Positions 7,812 to 16,060 of a DNA stretch of 64,000 nucleotides are shown in pieces. Under the pieces are notes generated by a model, which saw nothing but the letters and a program-made list of their open reading frames with translations, did not search any database and was not told where the DNA came from. The stretch spans positions 186,001 through 250,000 of the forward strand of contig CAWGCG010000004.1 of NCBI GenBank assembly GCA_963821025.1. The letters are read 5' to 3'. This stretch comes from WHSW01 sp963821025. GTDB lineage: Bacteria > Actinomycetota > Thermoleophilia > Solirubrobacterales > 70-9. The position numbers were made by a program, and so were the translations under genes. Within the stretch, counting starts at the first letter, position 1. The number at the start of each line of letters is the position of its first letter.

Positions 7812-9161
7812 ATGGGTGAGCAGACGGCGGTTGCGGGACCGAGCCTGGGAGCCGAGGCGGTCGAGCTGCTCAGTGAGCTGATCCGCCTCGACACCTCGAA
7901 CCCGCCCGGCAACGAGCGCCCCGCCCAGGAGCTGCTCGCCGCTCATCTCGCCGACGCAGGTTTCGAATGCGAGCTCCTCGCCGCCGACCCCGAGCGCCCC
8001 AACCTGGTCGCGAGGCTGCCGGGCGAGACGGCGGGGCAGACCCTGTGCCTGCTCGGGCACGTCGACACCGTGCCCGCCGACCCGAGCGAGTGGAGCTTCG
8101 GGCCGTGGTCGGGCGACGTGATCGACGGCGTCGTCCAGGGTCGCGGCGCCCAGGACATGAAGTGCCAGGTCGCCGCCGAGGTGGCCGCGGTGGCGGCGCT
8201 CGCTCGCGCCGGCTGGCGGCCTGCGCGCGGTGAGCTCAAGCTCGTCGCCACGGCCGACGAGGAGAGGGGGGCCGAGATCGGCGCCGCCTGGCTCTGCGCC
8301 GAGCATCCGGAGGCGGTTCGCGCGGACCTCGTCGTCAACGAGGGCGGCGGCTATTCGTTCGAGCTCGGCGGTCGGCGCTTCTATCCGCTCTGCGTCGGCG
8401 AAAAGGGGGTGAACCGGCTGGTCCTGCGCGCTCGCGGTGTTGCCGGCCACGGCTCGATCCCCGGCCTCGGCGACAACGCTCTGCTGAAGCTGGCGCCGGC
8501 GCTGGTTCGCTTTGAAGATCAACCTCCGCTCGAGCCGACGCCGGAGGGCGTCGCCTTCTGCGCGGCGCTGCTCGGCGAGGAGCTGACCGGGTCGGACGCC
8601 ATCGCGGTCGAAGCCGCGGTCGAACGCCTGCGGGCGCTTTCACCCCAGGTCACGGCTCTGCTCGCCGAGCCGATGCTGCGGGTGACCATGGTGCCGACCC
8701 GGATCCGCGCGTCGGAGAAGTCGAACGTGATCCCGTCGCGCGCCGAGGTGCTGATCGACTGCCGCGTGCCCCCCGGCGACGGACAGGAGCGAGCGCGGGC
8801 GACCCTCGATGAGCTGCTCGGTCCGCTTGCCGACGGGCTCGAGGTCGAGTTCAGCGACGACGACCTGGTCGGCAACAGGTCACCCGCGGACTCGCCCCTT
8901 GCCGATGCGATCGGCGCCTGGCTCGCCGAGGCCGACCCCGGCGCGACCCTGGTGCCCGTGGTGATGCCGGGATTCAGCGACAGCCACTGGTTTCGAAAGG
9001 CCTTCGACAGCGCCACCGTGTATGGCTTTTGCCCGCAGCGCGAGCTCGGGCTGCTCGAGGCCCAGCCGCTCGTCCACTCGGCCGACGAGCGCGCCGCGGT
9101 CGCCGACGTCGAGCTGTCCGCCGCCTTTTTCTCCGATCTGTGCCGGCGGGTGCTCGGGTGA
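7812..9161 (+). CDS. M20 family metallopeptidase (ArgE/DapE/CPG2-like)
   Basis: A 449-residue cytosolic di-zinc amidohydrolase or peptidase. Ligand motifs are LLGHVDTVPAD (His83, Asp85), GRGAQDMK (Asp120) and TADEERG, the catalytic/ligand Glu pair. A dimerisation lid occupies roughly residues 190-320, and the distal SDSHWFR supplies the last ligand region. The ArgE/DapE/carboxypeptidase relatives hydrolyse N-acyl or dipeptide bonds; the substrate here is not predictable. The TGA overlaps the GTG of the DUF1385 gene (GTGA), so the two are probably coupled. No biosynthetic neighbours suggest argE or dapE specifically. Confidence 0.88.
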   Translation: MGEQTAVAGPSLGAEAVELLSELIRLDTSNPPGNERPAQELLAAHLADAGFECELLAADPERPNLVARLPGETAGQTLCLLGHVDTVPADPSEWSFGPWSGDVIDGVVQGRGAQDMKCQVAAEVAAVAALARAGWRPARGELKLVATADEERGAEIGAAWLCAEHPEAVRADLVVNEGGGYSFELGGRRFYPLCVGEKGVNRLVLRARGVAGHGSIPGLGDNALLKLAPALVRFEDQPPLEPTPEGVAFCAALLGEELTGSDAIAVEAAVERLRALSPQVTALLAEPMLRVTMVPTRIRASEKSNVIPSRAEVLIDCRVPPGDGQERARATLDELLGPLADGLEVEFSDDDLVGNRSPADSPLADAIGAWLAEADPGATLVPVVMPGFSDSHWFRKAFDSATVYGFCPQRELGLLEAQPLVHSADERAAVADVELSAAFFSDLCRRVLG

Positions 9162-10000
9162 GCGCCACCGAGACGACCAGCTCCAACGGCGCCAACTCGA
9201 ACGGGTCTGGCCCGGAGGGCGTCCAGCGGTTGCGGCTCGGAGGCATGGCGCTTCGCAACGGGCTGCTGATCCACGGCCCGACCTCGTGGGCGGTGGCGGC
9301 TCGCGCCGCCGACGGCTCGATCGAGGTCGCCTCGGGCCCGAAGCCGAGCCTGGCCCGCGGGCGGCTCGCGAAGATGCCGCTGCTGCGCGGGCCTCTGCGC
9401 CTCGCCGAGGCGCTCGCGGTGGTGCCGATGGCCCGCCTGCGGCTCGGCTCGGCGCGGCTGCCGTTCGAGGACCGGGCGGTGCTTGCCGCGATCGTCGCCA
9501 GCACCGCCGCGAGCGGAGCGTTGCGGCGCTGGCGCAAGCCGACGGTCGGGCGCGAGGCGGCGATCGCCGCGCTCGGAGCGGTGCCGGCACTGACCGCGCT
9601 TCGAAACCATGACCTCGCCGCCTACCACGGGGTCGAGCACAAGGCGATCGGCGGTTACGAGCAGGGCACCGACCCGGCCGAGGTACCCAAGGAGCACCAG
9701 CGCTGTGGCTCGAACCTGATCGCGCCGATGCTGGCGCTTTCGATCACCGGCCAGATCGCGGTCGAGCGATTCGGCGACCCGGGACCGCTGGCGCGCGGGC
9801 TTGCGGCGGTCGCCGGGCTCGGGACGGCGGTCGAGCTGTTCGTCTATGCCGAGCGCAATCCCGAGTCGGCGGTCGGGCGAGCGGTCCACGGGCCCGGGTA
9901 TGAGATCCAGCGACGCTTCTCCACCCGCGAGCCGACCTCGAAGCAACTCGAGGTCGGCAGGGTTGCCCTCGACGAGATCCTCCGGGTCGAAACCACCTAG
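9158..10000 (+). CDS. DUF1385 (YqhQ-like) family membrane protein
   Basis: A 280-residue protein of the DUF1385 family, whose function is unknown. Family landmarks are the opening LGGMALRNGLLIHGPTSWAV block, the central YHGVEHKAIGGYEQG motif and HQRCGSNLI. Several hydrophobic helices lie between about 110-170 and 200-240. The GTG at 9158 overlaps the stop of the M20 peptidase. The stop abuts the epimerase ATG directly (no gap), giving a three-gene transcription unit. Compared with typical DUF1385 proteins the opening GGQAxxEG-type sequence is altered (MALRNGLL), so a diverged subfamily is likely. Confidence 0.78.
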   Translation: MSATETTSSNGANSNGSGPEGVQRLRLGGMALRNGLLIHGPTSWAVAARAADGSIEVASGPKPSLARGRLAKMPLLRGPLRLAEALAVVPMARLRLGSARLPFEDRAVLAAIVASTAASGALRRWRKPTVGREAAIAALGAVPALTALRNHDLAAYHGVEHKAIGGYEQGTDPAEVPKEHQRCGSNLIAPMLALSITGQIAVERFGDPGPLARGLAAVAGLGTAVELFVYAERNPESAVGRAVHGPGYEIQRRFSTREPTSKQLEVGRVALDEILRVETT

Positions 10001-10441
10001 ATGGACCAGCCGCCGGCCGAGCTGTTCGAGCTGATCGACCATGTCGGGATCGCGGTCGAGGACCTCGACACCGCGCTCGAGCTCTACGTATCGAAGCTGG
10101 GGATGGGTGTCGCTCACCGCGAGACGGTGGACGAGCAGGGAGTCGAGGCGGTGCTCCTCGACGTCGGCGCCACCCACGTCGAGCTGCTGCGGCCGCTCGG
10201 CCCCGAGACCGCCGTCGGCAAGTACCTGGCGAAACGCGGCCCGGGTCTGCACCACGTTGCCTACCGCGTCGCCGACATCGAGGTCGCGCTCGAGCGGCTG
10301 CGCGAGGGCGACATCCGGTTGATCGACCAGCAACCGCGAACCGGGATCCGGGCCAGCCGGGTCGCCTTCCTGCACCCGCGTTCGACCGGCGGCGTGCTCA
10401 CCGAGATCGTCGAGCCTGCATCCGCTGGCTCAGAGGCTTGA
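10001..10441 (+). CDS. mce: Methylmalonyl-CoA epimerase
   Basis: A 146-residue vicinal-oxygen-chelate protein that interconverts (R)- and (S)-methylmalonyl-CoA in propionate metabolism. Metal ligands are visible in DHVGIAVEDLD (His14), GPGLHHVAYRV (His84 or 85) and the C-terminal VLTEIVEP (Glu). The EQGVEAVLLDVG and KRGPGLHH blocks match the family closely. Its ATG follows the DUF1385 stop with no spacer. No methylmalonyl-CoA mutase lies in this window. A glyoxalase is a possible but less likely alternative, since the RGPGLHH sequence is epimerase-specific. Confidence 0.92.
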   Translation: MDQPPAELFELIDHVGIAVEDLDTALELYVSKLGMGVAHRETVDEQGVEAVLLDVGATHVELLRPLGPETAVGKYLAKRGPGLHHVAYRVADIEVALERLREGDIRLIDQQPRTGIRASRVAFLHPRSTGGVLTEIVEPASAGSEA

Positions 10442-10612
10442 TTCGGCGTTCGGTAAAAGGGGGCGGAGCCAGGCTCCGCAACACGCCGGGGCGAGAAACT
10501 GTCGCCATGCGGCGAATAGTCGCCCCGGCGTGTTGGCGCGCACCCGCTGGGGCGGGAAACGACGGCTATGGCGGCGAAACCCGCCCCACCACAAGCCTCT
10601 AGGCTGAGGTCG
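10442..10612. repeat. Palindrome-rich intergenic element (three inverted repeats)
   Basis: Three successive perfect inverted repeats fill most of this 171-bp spacer. Arms 10463-10470 and 10472-10479 are 8 bp around one base. Arms 10479-10494 and 10520-10535 are 16 bp (CAACACGCCGGGGCGA and its complement). Arms 10548-10556 and 10580-10588 are 9 bp (TGGGGCGGG and its complement). The second and third elements also align with each other along about 39 bp (GGGGCG-GAAAC...CGGCGAA...CGCCCC), so they look like two copies of one REP-like module. They may terminate the upstream operon, but no T-tract follows. Confidence 0.7.
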
Positions 10613-10837
10613 ATGGCCGGCGAGGCGAAGCGAATCGAGATCGGTTTCGACGGCGGTCAGGTCGTCAGCACCCGGCTCGACGATGAGGCGATGAAGGCCC
10701 TGCGCCAGGCGATCGAGCGTGGCGAGGGTTGGCACGACATCGTCTCCGATGAGGGCAGCTTCGCCCTCGACGCTGCCAAGGTCGTCTTCGTCCGCGGTGC
10801 CGGCGGCGCGCACTCGATCGGCTTCAGCGGCGATTGA
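10613..10837 (+). CDS. Small conserved-looking protein, DUF3107-like size and pattern
   Basis: A 74-residue acidic, alpha/beta-looking protein: strand (KRIEIGFDGGQVVSTRL), helix (DEAMKALRQAIERGE), strand (WHDIVSDEGSFALDAAKVVFVRG). It contains no enzyme motif. The length and the final VVFVR strand recall small actinobacterial DUF3107 proteins, but I cannot confirm the family. I chose ATG 10613; the frame reaches back to 10568 only through palindrome sequence. The GAGG shortly before the ATG may be its ribosome binding site. Confidence 0.5.
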   Translation: MAGEAKRIEIGFDGGQVVSTRLDDEAMKALRQAIERGEGWHDIVSDEGSFALDAAKVVFVRGAGGAHSIGFSGD

Positions 10838-10932
10838 TGCGCCGCCTCGGCGTGCTCGCGCTCGCCGGGATCGCAGCGGGCCCCCTTCGGCTACCGCGCG
10901 AGGCTGATCGCGCCGCCTCCGGCGGAGCCGAG

Positions 10933-11700
10933 CTAGTCGTCGTCGCCGACGATCGCGACGACCCGCGCCGGGGCGGCGCTGGCGCCGGCGATCCGCAGCG
11001 GAAAGCAGGCGACGGTGAACCCCGTGGACGGCAGCGCCCCGAGGTTGACCAGCCGCTCGATCTGCGAGTAGGAGAGATCGGCCTGATGGGCCTCCCAGAA
11101 GATCCCCGCCCGGTCGGCCTCGACCGCCTCCTGCGCCTGCAGGTGCAAAGGGCGGTCCCAGCCCCAGGCGTCGATGCCCATCACCCGGACCCCGCGCTCG
11201 TGCAGCCAGGCGGTCGCCTGCGCGGTCACCCCGGGCCCGCGGGCGATGTAGTCGGGCTCGCCGTAGAAGCGATCGCAGCCGGTGTGGACCAAGACGATGT
11301 CCAGCGCTCGCAGCTCGTGACCGACTCGCTCGAGCTCGGCCTCGACCTCGTCGGCGGCGATCGCCTCGCCATCCTCGCGGCCGGTCATCTCGAGCACCAC
11401 GCCGCGTGAGTAAAACCACTCCAGCGGCAGCTCGTCGATCCGCTTCGCGGGCTCACCGCGGATGGTCGAGTTGTAGTGCCACGGAGCGTCGACGTGGGTG
11501 GAGCTGTGGGTGCCGAAGCGGCTGAACTCGTCGGTCGCCCACCCCTCGCCGTCGCGCAGGAGCCGTGCCGGGACCCCGAACAGGGCCTCGATCTGAGCGG
11601 CGCCGGCGGCGTGGTCGGCGTAGTCGAGGTCGATTCGCAGCGGGTCGGGCCACTCGGGCGGGCTCGGCTCGATCGGCGCCGAGAGATCGATCAGATCCAT
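10933..11700 (-). CDS. Cyclase-family (kynurenine formamidase-like) metal hydrolase
   Basis: A 255-residue protein of the cyclase family, which includes bacterial arylformamidase. The metal-binding signature is HSSTHVDAPWHY (His65, His69, Asp71, His75), preceded by the opening DLSAPIEPSPPEWP block; DIVLVHTGCDRFY and GIDAWGWDRPL are further family elements. The substrate is unknown and no tryptophan-degradation genes are nearby. The frame is open far upstream, but ATG 11700 sits exactly at the family N-terminus and leaves 66 bp to the divergent topoisomerase gene. Confidence 0.85.
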   Translation of the reverse strand: MDLIDLSAPIEPSPPEWPDPLRIDLDYADHAAGAAQIEALFGVPARLLRDGEGWATDEFSRFGTHSSTHVDAPWHYNSTIRGEPAKRIDELPLEWFYSRGVVLEMTGREDGEAIAADEVEAELERVGHELRALDIVLVHTGCDRFYGEPDYIARGPGVTAQATAWLHERGVRVMGIDAWGWDRPLHLQAQEAVEADRAGIFWEAHQADLSYSQIERLVNLGALPSTGFTVACFPLRIAGASAAPARVVAIVGDDD

Positions 11701-11766
11701 CGTCGCCGAGCCTCTCATATCGCCGCCGATTCCAGCGGGGTCGGGGCGGGTAGGTGTGTGATCCTG

Positions 11767-12786
11767 ATGCCGCGCCTTCGCCGAGTCGATGTCAGCCGGC
11801 CGGGCATCCGCCGGGTTCGCCGCGGCCGCGGCTTCAGCTACTACGAGGAGGACGGGGCGAGGATCACCGACCGGGAGGTGATCGAGAGGATCTCGGCGCT
11901 CGCCGTGCCCCCCGCCTGGACCGATGTCTGGATCTGCTCGCACCCACAGGGCCACATCCAGGCAACCGGCTTCGATGCCCGCGGGCGCAAGCAGTACATG
12001 TACCACTCGGCCTGGCGCGAGAACCGCGACCGCGAGAAGTTCTATGAGATGGAGCGCTTCGCCAAGTCGCTGCCGCTGATGCGCGAGGTGACCGAGGAAG
12101 ACCTCGCCCGCCGGGGGCTGGTTCGCGACCGGGTGCTGGCCTGCTCGGTGCGGCTCTTGGATCTCGGCTTCTTTCGGATCGGCTCCGAGCGCTACACGGA
12201 GGAGAACGAGAGCTATGGCCTGGCGACCCTGCGCAAGAAGCACGTCCGGATCGAGCGCGGCACGGCGGTCTTCCACTACGTCGCGAAGAGCGCCAAGCCC
12301 CATCAACAGGAGATTGCCGACCCGCTCGTGGTCCCGACGATCAAGGCGCTCAAGAACCGCAACGGCGGCGGCTACGAGCTGCTCGCCTACCGCGAGGGAC
12401 GCGGCGACTGGGTCGACGTCCGCGCCGCCGACATCAACGCCTACCTGAAGTCGGTGATGACCGGCGACTACAGCGCCAAGGACTTCCGCACCTGGAACGC
12501 GACCGTGCTGGCGGCGGCCGACCTGGCCACCAACGGCCACCAGGCCGCGAGCGCGACCGCGCGCAAACGCGCCGCGACCGCGGCGACCAAGCGCGTTGCC
12601 GCATACCTCTCCAACACTCCCGCGGTATGCCGGGCCGCCTACATCGATCCGCGGGTCTTCGACCGCTACGACTCGGGCGAGACGATCCGCGCCTCGCTGA
12701 AGAGGATCATCGCCGACAGCGACCCCGACGGGTTTCCCGAACGCGAGAAGATCGAGCGCGCAGTGTTGAAGCTGCTCAGGGACTAG
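11767..12786 (+). CDS. DNA topoisomerase IB
   Basis: A 339-residue poxvirus-type topoisomerase IB that relaxes supercoils through a 3'-phosphotyrosyl intermediate. The N-terminal domain has VPPAWTDVWIC and HIQATGFDARGRKQYMYH. The catalytic domain has the SERYTEENESYGL block, KDFRTWNAT (Lys238 region) and the active tyrosine in CRAAYIDPRV (Tyr292). The length matches bacterial homologues. ATG 11767 is chosen; an in-frame GTG at 11758 is possible. It is divergent from the cyclase-family gene. Confidence 0.94.
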   Translation: MPRLRRVDVSRPGIRRVRRGRGFSYYEEDGARITDREVIERISALAVPPAWTDVWICSHPQGHIQATGFDARGRKQYMYHSAWRENRDREKFYEMERFAKSLPLMREVTEEDLARRGLVRDRVLACSVRLLDLGFFRIGSERYTEENESYGLATLRKKHVRIERGTAVFHYVAKSAKPHQQEIADPLVVPTIKALKNRNGGGYELLAYREGRGDWVDVRAADINAYLKSVMTGDYSAKDFRTWNATVLAAADLATNGHQAASATARKRAATAATKRVAAYLSNTPAVCRAAYIDPRVFDRYDSGETIRASLKRIIADSDPDGFPEREKIERAVLKLLRD

Positions 12787-12885
12787 ATGTCCCCGTCTTC
12801 GCGCCATCGAGCGGCTGATCATCGTTTTGCGATCAGGGACCGCGGGTACGCTCCGGCGTGCACGTAAGCCAAGGAAGGAAAGCTC

Positions 12886-13128
12886 ATGCTCATCGCAGGG
12901 ATCATCGCCGTCTGCATCATCCTGCTGGTACTCGCGTTCCTCTTGCCCCGCGCCTCGTGGTGGCCGCAGAAGGGCGTCGACAAGACCCTCGGCTCAGGCC
13001 AGCAGGCGGCCGGAAAGCTCCCCGGCAAGGCCGGCGACCTGGCGGAGAAGCCGTTCGAGACCTCGCGCAAGGCGACCAACAAAAGCGCGGCGAAGGGGCG
13101 CGAGGGTCGCTCGAACATACCCGGCTGA
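12886..13128 (+). CDS. Small single-span membrane protein of unknown function
   Basis: An 80-residue protein with one N-terminal membrane segment (LIAGIIAVCIILLVLAFLLP), a WWPQKGVDKTLGSG motif, then a polar Lys/Gly-rich tail (KSAAKGREGRS). A strong AAGGAAGGAAA ribosome binding site lies 5-15 bases before ATG 12886. Proteins with this layout recur in Solirubrobacterales as far as I recall, but no function is known. It precedes the diacylglycerol-kinase-like gene, whose TTG start is only one base beyond this stop, so the two are probably co-transcribed. Confidence 0.7.
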   Translation: MLIAGIIAVCIILLVLAFLLPRASWWPQKGVDKTLGSGQQAAGKLPGKAGDLAEKPFETSRKATNKSAAKGREGRSNIPG

Positions 13129-13129
13129 G

Positions 13130-13969
13130 TTGGCGCGGATCGCCTTACTCGCCAACCCGGATTCCGGGTCGGGCGAGGCTGGGGACGTCGAGCGGTTGCT
13201 GCGCGAGCGTGGCTCCGAGGTCGCGCGCTTCGGCCTCGACGAAGCCGAGGCGGCGCTGGCCGCGAGTCCGGAGCGGATAGTGGTCGCCGGGGGCGACGGA
13301 TCGGTCGGCTGCGCCGCCCAGGTCGCGGCGCAGGCCGGGGTCCCGCTCGCCGTGGTCCCGGTGGGCACCGCCAACGACTTCGCCCGCGCGATCGCGATCC
13401 CGCTCGAGGTCGAGGGGGCCGCGGAGGTTGCGGCCCGCGGTGTCCGGGTTCGTGCCTTCGACCTCGCGCGCACCGGAAGCCGACCGTTCGTCAACGCCGC
13501 CAGCGCGGGTCTGTCCCCGGTCGCCGCGCGCAAGGCGCACGGCCTCAAGCGGGTGCTTGGGCCGCTCGCCTACGCCGCCGGGTCGCTGCGCGCCGGCCTG
13601 CGCGCCCGGCCGGTCGACTGCCGGGTGGCCTGCGACGGCGCGGAGCTCTACTCGGGCGTGGCCTGGCAGGTCACCGTCGCATGCACAGGGGCCTTCGGCG
13701 GCGGGGCCGAGCTCGACGCCGACCCCCACGACGGGATCCTCGACACGGTGGTGATCGGGGCGGGCTCGCGCGCACGTCTGATCAAGCACGCCTACGGATT
13801 GCGATCGGGGCGGGTGGAGACCCAGCGCGGCGTCGTCTCCGGCTCCGGGAGCGTGGTCGAGGTGGAGACCGACGGCTCGACCGGGTTCAACGTCGACGGC
13901 GAGCTGGTCGAGGCCGAGCGGATGCGCTTCGAGGTCCGCGCGCGTGCGTTCGAGGTGGTCGTCGGCTGA
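13130..13969 (+). CDS. Diacylglycerol kinase-like lipid kinase
   Basis: A 279-residue protein of the diacylglycerol/sphingosine kinase (DAGK catalytic) family. The nucleotide-binding VVAGGDGSVG (GGDG at 54-57) and VVPVGTANDFARA are clear, as is the late DGILDTVVIG and FNVDGELV block. It probably phosphorylates a membrane lipid on the cytosolic face. The start is inferred as TTG 13130, one base after the stop of the small membrane protein. The TGA overlaps the ATG of the cardiolipin-synthase-like gene. With that gene and the PAP2 phosphatase it forms a phospholipid-related cluster. Confidence 0.88.
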   Translation: MARIALLANPDSGSGEAGDVERLLRERGSEVARFGLDEAEAALAASPERIVVAGGDGSVGCAAQVAAQAGVPLAVVPVGTANDFARAIAIPLEVEGAAEVAARGVRVRAFDLARTGSRPFVNAASAGLSPVAARKAHGLKRVLGPLAYAAGSLRAGLRARPVDCRVACDGAELYSGVAWQVTVACTGAFGGGAELDADPHDGILDTVVIGAGSRARLIKHAYGLRSGRVETQRGVVSGSGSVVEVETDGSTGFNVDGELVEAERMRFEVRARAFEVVVG

Positions 13970-15306
13970 TGCGCCTGCCCGCAAACATCCGCATCGACCC
14001 GCCGCGGATCGAATCGCCGGCGAGGGCGGCGTGGCGCAGGTACGGGGTCGCCGGTGTGACCGGGGCGGCCGCGATCGGCTGGTATGCGGCAGACAGCCTC
14101 CGCCACCGCCGCGAGGGTGCCTTCGGCTATCAGATCGGTACCGACCTCGACGTCTCCACACCGGACTTCGTCCGGGCCGCCGAGGCACTCACCGGGGCTC
14201 CGATCACGGACGGCAACGAGGCCGAGCTGTTCGTCAACGGCGACAAGATATTTCCGGTCTTCCTCGAGACGATCGCCTCGGCGAAACGAACGCTGAACGT
14301 GCAGACCTACGTCTACTGGCGAGGCGAGATCGCCGGCGAGATCGCGACCGCGATCGCGGAGCGTGCCAACGCGGGTGTGCGGTGCAAGGTCATCCTCGAC
14401 GCGCTCGGCTCGGCCCAGATGGAGCGCTCGCAGATTCGCGAGATGCGCGAAGCCGGCGCCGAGGTGATCCTGTTTCGCCCCCCGAAGCCCTACGCGATCA
14501 AGCGGGTGGCCAACCGCTCTCACCGCCGGATCCTGGTTGCCGACGGCGAGGTCGGAATGACCGGCGGCGTCGGTATCGCCGAGGAGTGGACCGGCGACGC
14601 CGACGGTCCCGATCATTGGCGCGACAGCCACGTGCGCGTCCGGGGCCCGGTGGTTCGCGGGATGCAGGGGGCCTTCGCCGAGAACTGGCTCGAGGCCACC
14701 GGCGAGGTGCTCGCCGGCGAGGATTACCTGCCAGACCTGCAACCGATCGAGGGCGGCGGCCAGATGCAGCTGGTGCGCTCCAGCGCCAAGGTCGGGGACA
14801 CCAACGCCGAGGCCCTCTACTACCTGGCGATCGCCTCGGCCCGGGAATCGATCGAACTGACGGCGGCCTATTTCGTACCGCGACCTGCGTTCACCGAAGC
14901 CCTCTGCGCGGCGGCGAGCCGCGGCGTCGACGTCCGCATCCTGGTCCCGGGGCCACACATCGACAAGGGCTTCGTTCGGGTCGGCGGCCGGGCAGCCTAC
15001 GACGAGCTGCTCGAAGCCGGGGTGCGGCTGTTCGAGTATCAGCCGACGATGCTGCACGCGAAGACGCTCTGCGTCGACGCCACCTGGTCGTCGGTCGGGA
15101 CGATCAACTTCGACAACCGCTCATTCCAGCTCCACGACGAGATCACGCTCTGTGTCTGGGACGAGCGGTTCGCCGCCGGGCTCACCGAGGCATTCGCCGA
15201 CGACGTCGAGCGCTCGGAGGAGATCGACGCCGAACGCTGGCGAAGGCGGGCACTGCGCCAGCGCGCGTCGGAGGCGGCCACCGCGGTCCTCCGTCGCGAA
15301 CTCTGA
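13969..15306 (+). CDS. Phospholipase D-family cardiolipin synthase-like protein
   Basis: A 445-residue membrane-associated protein with two PLD domains. The second HKD motif is canonical: HAKTLCVD (His363, Lys365, Asp370), with FDNRSFQLHDE following. The first reads HRRILVAD (His185, Arg187, Asp192), so Arg replaces the usual Lys, although the downstream MTGGVGIAEEW is normal. An N-terminal hydrophobic segment (about 26-42) anchors the protein. Homologues condense phosphatidylglycerol or CDP-diacylglycerol into cardiolipin. The ATG overlaps the stop of the DAGK-like gene (TGATG). Confidence 0.86.
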   Translation: MRLPANIRIDPPRIESPARAAWRRYGVAGVTGAAAIGWYAADSLRHRREGAFGYQIGTDLDVSTPDFVRAAEALTGAPITDGNEAELFVNGDKIFPVFLETIASAKRTLNVQTYVYWRGEIAGEIATAIAERANAGVRCKVILDALGSAQMERSQIREMREAGAEVILFRPPKPYAIKRVANRSHRRILVADGEVGMTGGVGIAEEWTGDADGPDHWRDSHVRVRGPVVRGMQGAFAENWLEATGEVLAGEDYLPDLQPIEGGGQMQLVRSSAKVGDTNAEALYYLAIASARESIELTAAYFVPRPAFTEALCAAASRGVDVRILVPGPHIDKGFVRVGGRAAYDELLEAGVRLFEYQPTMLHAKTLCVDATWSSVGTINFDNRSFQLHDEITLCVWDERFAAGLTEAFADDVERSEEIDAERWRRRALRQRASEAATAVLRREL

Positions 15307-15325
15307 CCGCCCTATCCTGCCCGCG

Positions 15326-16060
15326 GTGATCAAGCGACGCCAACCGACACGGCGCGGCCGGACCCTGGCGCTACTGCCTGGACGACGGATTACACGCCGC
15401 AACCCGGTGCTCGCCGCGCTCGGCGACGCCGATCAAGCCGTGCTGCGATTCCTCCGCACCCGCGGCCACGTCGAACCCCTGGAGACGGTGGTCAAGGCGC
15501 TCGGGATGGCGGGTGAGTACGCGTCGATCTGGGTCGCCGCCGGCGCCCTCGGGGCGTCGATCGACCCACCCCGGCGGCGCCAATGGCTGATCGGCGGCGC
15601 CGTCGGGCCGCTCGCGATCGGCGCCAACTTCGCAGTCAAGGTCGCGGTCGGGCGCCAGCGGCCGTTGATCGAAGACCATCCGGCGCTGGCCCGAGCGCCG
15701 ACCAAGCTCTCGTTTCCGTCTGCCCACTCGACCTCGTCGGTGGCCGCCGCGACGGCGCTCGGGCGGGTCGAGCCGAGGGCCCGTCCGTACCTGGCGGCAC
15801 TGGCCTCGGCGATCTGCGTCGGCCGTCCCTACCTCGGCATGCACTACCCGTCCGACGTGCTCGCCGGAGCGGCGCTCGGGTTTGTGATCGGCAACCTGAT
15901 CGGGGGCCTCGGCGATCGCTCCCAGCAACGCCCTCTCGCGCCGCCAACCACCGCCGCCGAGGAGCGCATCGAGGCGGGCGGACGGGCGCCAGGCAACGGC
16001 CTCGCGGTTGCGGGGACAGCGCCCCAGGGCTCGATCGAGCCCGCCGAGCCGCGCGCGTGA
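15326..16060 (+). CDS. PAP2 family phosphatase, membrane protein
   Basis: A 244-residue integral membrane phosphatase. All three PAP2 signatures are present: KVAVGRQRP (KxxxxxxRP), PSAHSTSS (PSGH) and GRPYLGMHYPSDV (SRxxxxxHxxxD). Such enzymes dephosphorylate phosphatidate, PGP or polyprenyl pyrophosphate on the outer face. The neighbours (DAGK-like and cardiolipin-synthase-like genes) suggest phospholipid turnover. The GTG start at 15326 gives the positively charged N-terminus expected before the first helix. The C-terminal 50 residues are disordered. Its TGA overlaps the GTG of ychF. Confidence 0.9.
   Translation: MIKRRQPTRRGRTLALLPGRRITRRNPVLAALGDADQAVLRFLRTRGHVEPLETVVKALGMAGEYASIWVAAGALGASIDPPRRRQWLIGGAVGPLAIGANFAVKVAVGRQRPLIEDHPALARAPTKLSFPSAHSTSSVAAATALGRVEPRARPYLAALASAICVGRPYLGMHYPSDVLAGAALGFVIGNLIGGLGDRSQQRPLAPPTTAAEERIEAGGRAPGNGLAVAGTAPQGSIEPAEPRA

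Noticed and set aside
10442..10612. Insertion sequence ends or miniature transposon
   Set aside because: There are inverted repeats but no target-site duplication or transposase remnant that I can see; treated as REP-like instead.
13792..15057. 421-codon minus-strand frame opposite the cardiolipin-synthase-like gene
   Set aside because: The plus strand has both PLD motifs and overlapping start/stop coupling, so the minus frame is a shadow.
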